DNA from: a virus
Length of the DNA stretch: 22,170 bases
Direction: 5' to 3' (one strand)
IMG/VR virus record: IMGVR_UViG_3300021376_000396
Location: 1-22,170 of that record
The position numbers and the translations under genes were made by a program. Each line of letters opens with the position of its first letter. Position 1 is the first letter of the stretch. Below the pieces are notes generated by a model. That model ran no database searches and had not been told where the DNA came from. It saw only the letters and a program-made list of their open reading frames with translations. Of this stretch, positions 1-6,541 are shown one piece after another.

Positions 1-80
1 GGCCGAGTGGTTTAAGGCAGCAGTCTTGAAAACTGCCGATGTGAAAGCATCCGTTGGTTCGAATCCTACCCTTTCCGCCA
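1..80 (+). tRNA. tRNA-Ser (anticodon TGA), 5' end truncated by window edge
   Basis: The anticodon stem GCAGT/ACTGC (20-24 and 32-36) encloses a 7-nt loop with anticodon TGA at 27-29, which reads UCA serine codons. A long variable arm (about 37-52), typical of class II serine tRNAs, and a T-loop with TTCGAAT (58-64) are present. The 3' acceptor strand CCTTTCC is at 70-76, followed by discriminator G77 and an encoded CCA (78-80). The window begins at about tRNA position 9, so the 5' acceptor strand lies outside. The next tRNA follows without a gap. Confidence 0.95.
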
Positions 81-154
81 CGGGGTGTAGCGCAGTTTGG
101 TAGCGCATCTGCTTTGGGAGCAGAGGGCCGGGGGTTCGAATCCCTCCACTCCGA
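81..154 (+). tRNA. tRNA-Pro (anticodon TGG)
   Basis: The acceptor stem CGGGGTG (81-87) pairs with CACTCCG (147-153), with one G-U pair and discriminator A154. The anticodon stem TCTGC/GCAGA (108-112 and 120-124) encloses a loop with anticodon TGG at 115-117, reading CCA and, by wobble, other proline codons. The T-loop TTCGAAT is present. CCA is not encoded, unlike in the adjacent tRNA-Ser. The two genes abut directly and were probably transcribed together and processed apart. Confidence 0.95.
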
Positions 155-187
155 TCAGATATAGATAGTATGTTCATAATTAAAAGT

Positions 188-358
188 ATGGAAGAACAAA
201 ACAATCCTTTTCAAGAATCTAATGATTTCATTAGAAACTCTTTTATGGAAGTCATAGGAGTCCTAGATGAATATATTCAAGACGAAGAACTTAAGAAAGA
301 AACTTTTGCAGAAATGGCCAGAAAGTTTAGTGACAATTTAGGAGGATTTTTAAAATGA
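188..358 (+). CDS. Small acidic hypothetical protein
   Basis: This encodes about 56 residues from ATG 188. An in-frame ATG at 170 would add MFIIKS. Neither start has a clear Shine-Dalgarno sequence, and I chose 188 because the MEEQ start looks more natural. The product is charged, mostly helical in appearance, and has no cysteines or membrane segment. Its stop overlaps the glutaredoxin start (ATGA, 355-358), so the two are probably translationally coupled. I do not recognise the family. Its position just after a tRNA pair and before glutaredoxin suggests a small accessory phage protein of unknown role. Confidence 0.6.
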   Translation: MEEQNNPFQESNDFIRNSFMEVIGVLDEYIQDEELKKETFAEMARKFSDNLGGFLK

Positions 359-591
359 AATTAGCAGTCTACAGTAAAGTGGGGTGTCCATATTGCGATA
401 AAATCAAACAACTATTTCAAATGAAAGGGTGGAACTATGCTACCTATGAATTAGATAGGGACTTTACAAAAGAACAATTCTATAGTCAATTTGGTTTTGG
501 TGCTACATTTCCTAAAGTAATTATGGATGATATTATACTAGGTGGATGTACCGAATCTATTCAGTATTTCAGATCTAGAAATATGCTATAA
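355..591 (+). CDS. Glutaredoxin
   Basis: This 78-residue protein has the size and layout of a single-domain glutaredoxin. The redox motif CPYC is at residues 11-14 after the first beta strand, the cis-proline motif TFPKV is around residues 51-55, and the GG turn is at 63-64 (ILGGCTES). Glutaredoxins pass electrons from glutathione to targets such as ribonucleotide reductase. T4-like phages use them (T4 NrdC is the analogue) to support deoxynucleotide synthesis. A strong AGGAGG at 340-345 lies 9 nt before the ATG. The start overlaps the upstream stop by 4 nt. The family call is secure; the specific partner is inferred from phage biology. Confidence 0.92.
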   Translation: MKLAVYSKVGCPYCDKIKQLFQMKGWNYATYELDRDFTKEQFYSQFGFGATFPKVIMDDIILGGCTESIQYFRSRNML

Positions 592-594
592 ATA
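587..594 (+). promoter_or_regulatory. T4-type late promoter TATAAATA
   Basis: TATAAATA matches the T4 late promoter consensus exactly. It is built over the glutaredoxin stop codon (TAA 589-591) and lies about 60 nt upstream of the membrane protein start at 655. The late class would need gp55, which is not in this window, and gp33, which is. A TATAAT hexamer at 629-634 is also present but has no matching -35 box. Confidence 0.6.
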
Positions 595-654
595 ATCATA
601 CGTTTAGAATTCGGGAGGTTGGGCCCTTTATAATTGTTGTATCTAGGAGGACCC

Positions 655-894
655 ATGGAACATTTAGAGTTTATTTACGTTTCATTTTTCTTAACTATTG
701 GCACCTTTATCCTTGGATTTATGGCTGGTTGGTTTGCCAATAATATTTTTGATGCTTGGTATCAAAACGCAGGTTATGCAAAGTCCATTACACATCCAGA
801 AATGCTGGATGAAGATGGCAATATCCTCAGAGAGGAATTAACCTACTTGACATTGGTTGAGGAGGATGATATTATGGACGATGAAGACGATTAA
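655..894 (+). CDS. Small membrane-anchored protein with acidic tail
   Basis: This encodes about 79 residues. I chose ATG 655 because AGGAGG (645-650) sits just before it. A TTG at 634 in the same frame has no such support. A hydrophobic segment at about residues 5-30 (FIYVSFFLTIGTFILGFMAG) predicts one membrane helix near the N-terminus. The remainder is soluble and ends in a very acidic tail (EEDDIMDDEDD). It lies between glutaredoxin and RNase H. Similar short membrane proteins of unknown function occur in T4-like cyanophages, but I cannot assign a function. A sigma70-like promoter lies inside its 3' end. Confidence 0.75.
   Translation: MEHLEFIYVSFFLTIGTFILGFMAGWFANNIFDAWYQNAGYAKSITHPEMLDEDGNILREELTYLTLVEEDDIMDDEDD
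847..875 (+). promoter_or_regulatory. Sigma70-type promoter TTGACA-N17-TATTAT for RNase H
   Basis: An exact -35 TTGACA (847-852), a 17-nt spacer and a -10 TATTAT (870-875, 5 of 6 matches) predict a transcription start near 882, about 20 nt before the RNase H ATG at 903. The promoter is embedded in the 3' end of the preceding coding region. Its form is shared with sites at 6854 and 21158, which supports it being real. Confidence 0.65.
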
Positions 895-902
895 AACCTA
901 AT

Positions 903-1784
903 ATGATCCTTATTGATATGAACCAGGTGATGATTTCTAATCTGATGGTTCAAGTAAAACTATCCGAAGATGGAATCAATAAAGGACTAGTTCGCCACAT
1001 GGTACTTAATTCGCTTCGGATGTATGTCCAGAAGTTTAGAGAAGAGTACGGTGGAGAACTGGTCCTTTGTTATGATTCAAAACGCTATTGGCGTCGAGAA
1101 TTTTTTCCCTTCTATAAAGGAACTCGTAAGAAAGATCGAGAGAAATCTAATTTAAATTGGGGCCAGATCTTTGAAGTCCTTAATGAGATTAGAGATGAAC
1201 TTCGGCTAAATGTTCCATACCGAGTTATGGAGGTTGATGGTGCAGAAGCAGATGATATTATTTCTGTGTTGACTAAGCGTATTGCTTTTAAGAATATTAG
1301 ATTGCAGAACAACATGCAACCACCTGAAAAGGTATTAATTCTTTCTGGAGATAAAGACTTCATTCAATTGCAAAAGTATCCCTGGCTTCAGCAATACAAT
1401 CCTGTTATGAAGAAGTACGTCAATGGTATGAATCCTAAACAGTATATTGTTGACCATGTACTCAAGGGAGATAAGTCAGATGGTATTCCAAACTATCTTT
1501 CTCCAGACGATACTTTTGTTGAGGGTAAACGCCAAAAACCTCTCTCCATTAAAACCCTAGATAAGATTCGTAATTTATCTCCAGAACAGTTTTGTAATGA
1601 AGAGCAAATGGAATACTATAAAAGAAATCTGACACTCATCGATTTCTCATACATACCTGTAGGAGTCGAACAAAAAATTGTCGATACTTACGATACCGTT
1701 GTTCCAGTTAGCAAGATACGCTTACATAAGTATCTACTAAGAAACAAATTATTTGAATTACTTGAAAAAATTGAGGAGTTTTAA
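903..1784 (+). CDS. rnh: Ribonuclease H / 5'-3' flap exonuclease (T4 Rnh-like)
   Basis: This 293-residue protein is close to T4 RNase H (305 residues), the FEN-1-family nuclease that removes RNA primers and adjacent DNA from lagging-strand fragments. The metal-binding acidic residues are visible in order: D5 (LIDMN), D58 (CYDS), the D112/E115/D117/D118 cluster (VDGAEADDI), D150 and D152 (SGDKD), then D190/D193 in a helix-hairpin-helix-like GDKSDGIPN. A basic RRE-FFPFYKGTRKK region (residues 64-78) matches the family's arch region. No ribosome binding site is obvious before ATG 903. The gene sits 1 nt before the next start and is probably driven in part by the promoter at 847-875. Confidence 0.92.
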   Translation: MILIDMNQVMISNLMVQVKLSEDGINKGLVRHMVLNSLRMYVQKFREEYGGELVLCYDSKRYWRREFFPFYKGTRKKDREKSNLNWGQIFEVLNEIRDELRLNVPYRVMEVDGAEADDIISVLTKRIAFKNIRLQNNMQPPEKVLILSGDKDFIQLQKYPWLQQYNPVMKKYVNGMNPKQYIVDHVLKGDKSDGIPNYLSPDDTFVEGKRQKPLSIKTLDKIRNLSPEQFCNEEQMEYYKRNLTLIDFSYIPVGVEQKIVDTYDTVVPVSKIRLHKYLLRNKLFELLEKIEEF

Positions 1785-1785
1785 A

Positions 1786-2238
1786 ATGTCAATGACCACA
1801 AGCAATCGTATGTTGATTTCTGAAATCTTTCAGAAAGTATCAAATGCAAAAACCAAAGAGCAGAAAATCAAAATTCTGCAAGATAATAATACGCAAGCAC
1901 TACGTAGTCTTTTAATTTGGAATTACGATGACACTGTTATCTCTCTTGTACCAGAGGGAGAAGTTCCTTATAGAGCTAATGAAGCACCTGCAGGTACAGA
2001 GCATACTGTTCTTGAGAAGGAAGCACGTAAACTGTATTACTTCATCAAGGGTGGAGATAATACTTTAAAGCAATTTAAACGTGAGCAAATGTTTATTCAG
2101 ATGTTAGAAGGACTTCATGCGTCTGAAGCAGAACTTCTAGTTCTTGTAAAGGATAAACAACTTCAAAAGAAATATCGAATTACTAGAGCAGTAGTTGAAG
2201 AAGCTTTTCCCCAAATTAAATGGGGAGGCCGTTCCTGA
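1786..2238 (+). CDS. Conserved cyanophage protein, DUF6433-like
   Basis: This encodes 150 residues from ATG 1786, supported by GAGGAG at 1773-1778. An upstream ATG at 1753 lies inside rnh and lacks such support. The sequence is soluble, helical and charged. Recognisable segments are LISEIFQKVSNAKTKEQKI, ALRSLLIWNYDD, EGEVPYRANEAPAGTEHT and AFPQIKWG. From memory these fit the DUF6433 family of T4-like cyanophages. No biochemical role is known to me. It follows rnh by 1 nt and precedes a small gene by 1 nt, so it shares an operon with replication genes, which suggests but does not show a DNA or transcription role. Confidence 0.8.
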   Translation: MSMTTSNRMLISEIFQKVSNAKTKEQKIKILQDNNTQALRSLLIWNYDDTVISLVPEGEVPYRANEAPAGTEHTVLEKEARKLYYFIKGGDNTLKQFKREQMFIQMLEGLHASEAELLVLVKDKQLQKKYRITRAVVEEAFPQIKWGGRS

Positions 2239-2239
2239 T

Positions 2240-2488
2240 ATGAAAATTTTTGCAAAAGATTGTGATCCTGTTCTTGCAGAAGACAGAACTTTACCATACA
2301 ATACTTATCTTGTTAAATATAAATTAGATGGATCAATTCATTTTGACCTTGTACAAAGTGATAAGAAAGTAGAAATCTTTGATTTCTATTGGGATAGGTA
2401 TCGTGGGGATTTGATTTCTTTTGTACAAAGTGAGGGTAGAGTTAATCCAAAATCATGGGACCCCAATAAAGATAAGAAAAAGAAATGA
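2240..2488 (+). CDS. Small conserved hypothetical protein
   Basis: This encodes 82 residues from ATG 2240, preceded by GGGGAGG at 2222-2228 inside the upstream gene's 3' end. An in-frame ATG at 2195 lies in the previous gene and is less likely. The product has a compact beta-rich centre (NTYLVKYKLDGSIHFDLV, then VEIFDFYWDRY) and a lysine-rich tail (DKDKKKK-like, PNKDKKKK). There is no membrane segment or cysteine pair. Its stop overlaps the next start (ATGA, 2485-2488). I recall similar short proteins in cyanophages without a known function. Confidence 0.75.
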   Translation: MKIFAKDCDPVLAEDRTLPYNTYLVKYKLDGSIHFDLVQSDKKVEIFDFYWDRYRGDLISFVQSEGRVNPKSWDPNKDKKKK

Positions 2489-2901
2489 ATTTCAATTTCA
2501 ATTTTGGAAAAAAGAAACCAGGTATTAAAGAATATGCAATCATCGGGATAGTTTTATCTTCGTTGATTGGTGGCCTTTCACAGTGTACAGGAGTATCAAC
2601 AGATGCAATATGGGATTTGGTGGACGAAATTCAAAGAAAGTATTTCCCACAAACTATTCTTAATGAGTTTATACTTAAAGATCCTGAAAAATTAAAACGA
2701 AGGATCGGAAGAGATGTAGACAGAGCAATAGATGACTACGTTAAAAAGTCTGGATTGAAAGAATCTGGAGTTGATAAACCAATCTTCATAGATAAATCTA
2801 TTGATACAAAAGTATGCTATACTAAAGAGTGTCAATCCCTAGGAGGAGAAATGAGACTCTGTGCCCCATGGGTATTTGATTGTAAACCAAATGACAAATA
2901 A
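2485..2901 (+). CDS. Membrane-anchored hypothetical protein with Cys-rich C-terminus
   Basis: This encodes 138 residues. After a short basic N-terminus (residues 1-16) comes one hydrophobic segment (about 17-34, YAIIGIVLSSLIGGLSQC), followed by a soluble charged domain. The C-terminal 30 residues hold four cysteines (VCYTKEC, LCAPWVFDC), which suggests a disulfide-bonded end outside the cytoplasm. LSQC is not a good lipobox because of the glutamine before the cysteine, so a transmembrane or signal anchor is more likely than a lipoprotein. It overlaps the upstream stop by 4 nt and is followed by another membrane protein. The function is unknown. Confidence 0.7.
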   Translation: MNFNFNFGKKKPGIKEYAIIGIVLSSLIGGLSQCTGVSTDAIWDLVDEIQRKYFPQTILNEFILKDPEKLKRRIGRDVDRAIDDYVKKSGLKESGVDKPIFIDKSIDTKVCYTKECQSLGGEMRLCAPWVFDCKPNDK

Positions 2902-2902
2902 A

Positions 2903-3190
2903 ATGACAGTATATCTAGACCCAAGAGGTCCTGCTCATGATGAAGCAGAACAAAGTGCTGAAGAGATTAAACAACAACTTGAAGAACAAGCAAAACAAGA
3001 ATCTCTAGAAAAGGCAAATCAGATTCTATCTGCAGCATTTGCTTATCTTGCGATCTTGCCCTTCTTATTCATGTTTGCATATAACTTATCATTGGTCAAG
3101 ATGTTTAGTCTTGATAAAATAGGATACGTTGAATCACTTGGTGTCGTAGTTGTTGCAAGAGTATTGAGAGGTAAAAATTCTAATGGCTAA
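2903..3190 (+). CDS. Small hypothetical membrane protein
   Basis: This encodes 95 residues from ATG 2903, just after the upstream TAA (2899-2901). In-frame ATGs at 2861 and 2891 overlap the previous gene. Residues 10-37 form a charged, glutamine/glutamate-rich helix that could be a coiled coil (AEEIKQQLEEQAKQESLEKA). A hydrophobic stretch follows at about 43-60 (AFAYLAILPFLFMFAYNL), and a weaker one comes near the C-terminus. It probably spans the membrane once. It overlaps thyX by 8 nt. With the preceding gene it forms a small membrane-protein pair of unknown role. Confidence 0.7.
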   Translation: MTVYLDPRGPAHDEAEQSAEEIKQQLEEQAKQESLEKANQILSAAFAYLAILPFLFMFAYNLSLVKMFSLDKIGYVESLGVVVVARVLRGKNSNG

Positions 3191-3881
3191 AGTATGTTTA
3201 ATTTCGGTGACTCCAGATGCAGAAAAAACAATGGCATATGTTGCTAGAGTTAGCAACCCTGCGAATCAAGACAACGAAAACTATGCCAAGTTGCTTGCTT
3301 ATTGTATTAAGCATAATCATTGGTCTGTTTTTGAGCAGTCTTTTATGACTCTTGAGATCGAGACTACTCGTGGTATCGCAGCACAAATTCTTCGTCATAG
3401 GTCATTCACATATCAAGAGTTCTCTCAAAGATATGCAGATGCAACATTGCTGGGTGAGATTCCGATTCCAGAACTTCGTAAACAAGATACAAAGAATCGT
3501 CAGAATTCTACTGATGATCTTGATCCTGAACTCAAGAAAAGTTTTGAACGTCGTACCAAACATTTGTTTGCAGACATCATGGATCTATATGAAGATATGC
3601 TCACTGCAGGTGTTGCAAAAGAGTCAGCACGTTTTGTGCTTCCCTTAGCAGTACCAACCAAAATTTACATGAGTGGCTCATGTCGTTCATGGATTCATTA
3701 TATCAATTTGCGTTCTGCCAATGGAACTCAAAAGGAGCATATGGAAATTGCAGAGTTATGTAAAAAACATTTTATCTGTAAGTTTCCTAGTACCTCTGAG
3801 GCACTTGGATGGTGTGTTAATCGAGACTGCGGTTGCACCGATTGGGCAGATTGTTTACAACCTAGTTTAAGGATCGATTAA
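3183..3881 (+). CDS. thyX: FAD-dependent thymidylate synthase ThyX
   Basis: This 232-residue protein carries the ThyX signature at residues 71-83 (RHRSFTYQEFSQR), matching RHRX7S with S81 as the conserved serine. ThyX makes dTMP from dUMP using methylene-tetrahydrofolate, with reduced FAD as hydride carrier. The N-terminal strand (KVCLISVTPDAEKTMAYVARVS) and the later FVLPLAVPTKIYMSGSCRSW segment (positions 3633-3692) also fit the family. The length is typical. The ATG at 3183 overlaps the previous stop by 8 nt. In phages the enzyme supplies thymidine for replication, consistent with the nearby glutaredoxin and replication genes. Confidence 0.95.
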   Translation: MAKVCLISVTPDAEKTMAYVARVSNPANQDNENYAKLLAYCIKHNHWSVFEQSFMTLEIETTRGIAAQILRHRSFTYQEFSQRYADATLLGEIPIPELRKQDTKNRQNSTDDLDPELKKSFERRTKHLFADIMDLYEDMLTAGVAKESARFVLPLAVPTKIYMSGSCRSWIHYINLRSANGTQKEHMEIAELCKKHFICKFPSTSEALGWCVNRDCGCTDWADCLQPSLRID

Positions 3882-3882
3882 A

Positions 3883-4023
3883 ATGAACAACCAAGAAGTA
3901 ATTGAAACCGCAAAAGAATGTGGATTGATTTATAATAACAACCATGATATTCTAGAATTCTATCAACGCATTCGTACTGTACTCAAGAAAGAATTTATCC
4001 CACAACCCGTGCGTACTAAATAG
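3883..4023 (+). CDS. 46-residue hypothetical protein
   Basis: This short open frame starts at ATG 3883, 1 nt after the thyX stop, and ends at TAG 4021-4023. The product begins MNNQEVIETAKECGLIY and ends KKEFIPQPVRTK. It fills the only gap between thyX and the next gene, has the same strand and spacing habits as its neighbours, and has no rare features. An upstream GGATCG (3871-3876) is a weak ribosome binding site. I do not recognise it. The tight packing argues that it is expressed, but evidence from homologues is not available to me. Confidence 0.6.
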   Translation: MNNQEVIETAKECGLIYNNNHDILEFYQRIRTVLKKEFIPQPVRTK

Positions 4024-4033
4024 GAGGTGCATC

Positions 4034-4264
4034 TTGCCTACATATCCCGTTAAAAACTCCAAGACTGGAGAGACCAAAGAAATCTACATGACCATGGCCG
4101 AATATGACCAGTGGAGACTAGACAATCCTGACTGGGATAAAGACTGGTCTGCTGGAATCGGTGGAGTAACTTATGGTACACCTAAACAGTCTGATGGTTT
4201 CAAAGAGGTAATGAGCAAGGTGCAGAAAGCCCATCCTCGTGCAAACCTTTCCAGATATACCTAA
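4034..4264 (+). CDS. Conserved cyanophage protein with TTG start
   Basis: This encodes 76 residues from a TTG at 4034, preceded by AGGAGG (4022-4027) with a 6-nt gap. That ribosome binding site decides the start, since no in-frame ATG occurs until well inside. The sequence begins PTYPVKNSKTGETKEIYMTM and continues YDQWRLDNPDWDKDW. I recall this pattern from short cyanophage proteins related in their N-terminal strand to zinc-ribbon (FmdB-like) proteins, but this copy has no cysteines, so it cannot bind zinc in that way. It ends 1 nt before phoH. The function is unknown. Confidence 0.75.
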   Translation: MPTYPVKNSKTGETKEIYMTMAEYDQWRLDNPDWDKDWSAGIGGVTYGTPKQSDGFKEVMSKVQKAHPRANLSRYT

Positions 4265-4265
4265 T

Positions 4266-5021
4266 ATGCCAGTAAAAAAGAGGAACAACAATACTCCAGT
4301 GCCTGCAGGTATGAGTGCAAAACAAATGAGAAGAAAAAAGCCTATTAACAATGAGCATCTTCTTACCATAGAACCGTTAACAGATTCCCAGAAACTTGTA
4401 TTTGATTGCTGGGAAGAAGATAAACATCTAGTCCTACATGGAGTTGCTGGCACAGGTAAGACTTTTATTAGTCTTTATCTAGCACTTAAAGAAGTATTGA
4501 ATCCCAATACTCCATATGATAAAATATACATTGTGCGTTCTTTAGTTCCTACTAGAGAAATTGGATTTCTTCCTGGAGATCATGAGGATAAATCAGCACT
4601 TTATCAAATTCCATACAAGAATATGGTAAAGTATATGTTTGAAATGCCTGATGACAATGCGTTCGAAATGTTGTATAATAATCTGAGAACGCAAGAAACA
4701 ATTTCATTCTGGAGCACATCTTATATTCGCGGTGTTACTCTTGATAACTGTATAATTATCGTAGATGAATTCGCTAACCTGAACTTTCACGAACTTGATT
4801 CCATGATTACTCGTGTAGGTCAAGATGCTAAAATTGTTTTCTCTGGTGATGTTTCACAATCAGATCTAGTTAAACAAAATGAAAAGAACGGAGTTCTAGA
4901 CTTCATGAAAATTCTAGAAACCATGGACGAGTTTTGTTGTGTTGAATTTGGTATTGATGATATTGTCCGTTCTGGTTTAGTTCGTAGCTACATTATTAGT
5001 AAATTAAATTTAGGTTTCTGA
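4266..5021 (+). CDS. phoH: PhoH-like P-loop ATPase
   Basis: This encodes 251 residues from ATG 4266, 1 nt after the upstream TAA. An in-frame ATG at 4239 lies inside the previous gene. The Walker A motif GVAGTGKT is at residues 59-66 and Walker B IIIVDE at 163-168. The PhoH hallmarks RSLVPTREIGFLPG (91-104) and FSGDVSQSD (from 4842) are present. PhoH proteins resemble the helicase core and some act on RNA; their role in phages is unsettled. They are common in marine phages and are often linked by name to phosphate stress, but no Pho box is evident here. The basic N-terminal extension is of unknown role. The stop overlaps the next start (TGATG). Confidence 0.92.
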   Translation: MPVKKRNNNTPVPAGMSAKQMRRKKPINNEHLLTIEPLTDSQKLVFDCWEEDKHLVLHGVAGTGKTFISLYLALKEVLNPNTPYDKIYIVRSLVPTREIGFLPGDHEDKSALYQIPYKNMVKYMFEMPDDNAFEMLYNNLRTQETISFWSTSYIRGVTLDNCIIIVDEFANLNFHELDSMITRVGQDAKIVFSGDVSQSDLVKQNEKNGVLDFMKILETMDEFCCVEFGIDDIVRSGLVRSYIISKLNLGF

Positions 5022-5692
5022 TGTTTAACTTTGTTGATCTCCCAGTATCATTATTGCAAATCGAATCTATCGATAGAGATGGAAGCAGATATTATCCTGT
5101 TCCATGTGGTAAATTTTATCCGTCTATCACCACTGTCACTTCCTTTAAGAAAGCAGCATTCTTTAAGGAGTGGAGAGAACGTGTGGGTTCTGAAGTAGCG
5201 GATAGGAAGACAACAAGAGCAACAACTAGAGGCACAGCATTCCACAGTATCGTTGAGGCATATTTAAAAAATGAGTCTATTGATCCTGCTACTGTTGATC
5301 CTCTTCCTTTCACGTTATTTCAAGTTGCGAAACCTTCTCTTAATCGCATTAATAATATTCATGTTTTGGAAGGGTCTCTTTATTCCGATTATCTTAGCGT
5401 TGCTGGTCGTGTTGATTGTATTGCTGAGTTCGATGGCGAGCTTGCTGTAATTGATTTCAAAACCTCGGACAAAGAAAAGAGAGAAGAATGGATTGAAAAT
5501 TATTTTGTTCAAGAGACTGCATATGCTGCTATGTTTTTTGAACGCACTGGATTGCAACCTAAAAAAATTGTCACTATTATTGCAACTGAAGAAGGTCATT
5601 GTCAAGTGATTGTGAAAGACAACCTAGATTATTATTTTACATTATTAAAGGAGTATATCGATGCTTTTACTAGAGGTAGGGTTAATGCATGA
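5021..5692 (+). CDS. PD-(D/E)XK exonuclease (RecB/MGME1-like)
   Basis: This 223-residue protein shows the nuclease core in order: H75 (GTAFH), E118 (HVLEGSL), D132 (GRVDCIA), D145 and K147 in IDFKTS, and QETAY (Q164, Y168). This H-E-D-DxK-QxxxY series is characteristic of RecB-type single-strand exonucleases such as Cas4, AddB and MGME1. No iron-sulfur cysteine cluster is seen. It probably trims DNA ends or flaps during replication or recombination. It overlaps phoH by 1 nt (TGATG) and gp33 by 8 nt, placing it in the replication operon. The nuclease class is firm; the exact substrate is unknown. Confidence 0.88.
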   Translation: MFNFVDLPVSLLQIESIDRDGSRYYPVPCGKFYPSITTVTSFKKAAFFKEWRERVGSEVADRKTTRATTRGTAFHSIVEAYLKNESIDPATVDPLPFTLFQVAKPSLNRINNIHVLEGSLYSDYLSVAGRVDCIAEFDGELAVIDFKTSDKEKREEWIENYFVQETAYAAMFFERTGLQPKKIVTIIATEEGHCQVIVKDNLDYYFTLLKEYIDAFTRGRVNA

Positions 5693-5933
5693 TAGAGTAG
5701 AAGATAAATTTCTAACTGCTGCTAAGTTTTCTGAAACTATAGAAAAAATTGTCAAAGACTCTGGGGGGTTAGTAAATTATATTGAAGCTATCGTTGCTTA
5801 TTGTGAAGAACATCAAATTGAATTTGAGACAGTAACTAAATTAATTTCTAAACCACTTAAAGAAAAAATTAAATACCAGGCTCAGAACCTGAATTACATG
5901 AAGAAAACTTCCAGAGGAATCCTGCCACTATGA
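5685..5933 (+). CDS. 33: Late transcription coactivator gp33
   Basis: This encodes 82 residues from ATG 5685. An ATG at 5661 with AAAGGAG upstream (5647-5653) is a possible longer start. T4 gp33 bridges the RNA polymerase beta-flap and the sliding clamp to activate late promoters. Recognisable pieces are GGLVNYIEAIVAYCEE, KLISKPLKEKIKYQAQNLNY and the C-terminal KKTSRGILPL, which recall cyanophage gp33. The order 33-59-(x)-32 matches T4 33-59-32 and is the strongest support. A hydrophobic C-terminus would be expected for clamp binding. The stop overlaps the gp59 start by 4 nt. Late-type promoters in this window are the likely targets. Confidence 0.78.
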   Translation: MHDRVEDKFLTAAKFSETIEKIVKDSGGLVNYIEAIVAYCEEHQIEFETVTKLISKPLKEKIKYQAQNLNYMKKTSRGILPL

Positions 5934-6541
5934 CTGGATTTGAAGTTTATCAGATGTATCTATCGCTTAAACTTCACTTCACTAAAGATGACTATGATTA
6001 CTTCCGATTTAATGGGAAGACTAGAGCAAGTCAAGCATCGTTCGACAAACGAAATGATGCTTATTTCTTTAAGAAACTTGCATCTAAGTATGAACGTGAC
6101 AGAATAGAAGAGTATTTCGTATCAAACTTTGTAAGTGATAACAAAGGATACATTAAAGAAATCATTCGACCATTAGGAGAAACAACCTATCGAGAATGGA
6201 AAAAGAAACAACAGAGTTTCCTATATATTTTTAGAGAGGAATTGTCTGTCTTACTAGACAATATTGAATCTCCTTACGAAGACAACTTTGACGGTTTGTT
6301 TACTTGTTCAAAGGGTCGTCATCCAATTATTCTTACATCCTATTTGAGGAAAGAGATAAGTGTAGAAACCTTAATTATTTTTGATACATGTTTAGGATAT
6401 GTTAAACGATTAGATAAAACGTTAACAGATCCAGTTTGGAAACAAGTTAAAACTCAAGTAATAAAGTATGCTCCCTTTCTAAGCATTGATTGTAAAGAAT
6501 ATAAGTCAATCATATTAAAGACTGTTAGAGAAAAGGTATGA
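5930..6541 (+). CDS. 59: gp59 helicase loader
   Basis: This 203-residue protein is close in length to T4 gp59 (217), the all-helical protein that binds forked DNA and gp32 and loads the gp41 helicase. The N-terminus MTGFEVYQMYLSLKLHF followed by YDYFRFNGKTRAS (from 5993) is characteristic of the family, as is the aromatic and basic composition. ATG 5930 overlaps the gp33 stop (ATGA), and the gene's own stop overlaps the next start. Its place between gp33 and gp32 is as in T4, apart from one inserted gene. Basic patches fit a DNA-binding role. No truncation is seen. Confidence 0.88.
   Translation: MTGFEVYQMYLSLKLHFTKDDYDYFRFNGKTRASQASFDKRNDAYFFKKLASKYERDRIEEYFVSNFVSDNKGYIKEIIRPLGETTYREWKKKQQSFLYIFREELSVLLDNIESPYEDNFDGLFTCSKGRHPIILTSYLRKEISVETLIIFDTCLGYVKRLDKTLTDPVWKQVKTQVIKYAPFLSIDCKEYKSIILKTVREKV

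Noticed and set aside
1-154. tRNA pair as a prophage attachment site
   Set aside because: No integrase or att-like repeats are present; tRNA genes are normal cargo in lytic T4-like phages.
629-634. Perfect TATAAT before the membrane protein gene
   Set aside because: No TTGACA-like sequence at 16-18 nt upstream and no extended -10; left as a note beside the late motif.
3352-3870. Open frames overlapping thyX in another plus-strand frame
   Set aside because: They lack ribosome binding sites and family likeness, while thyX fully explains the region.
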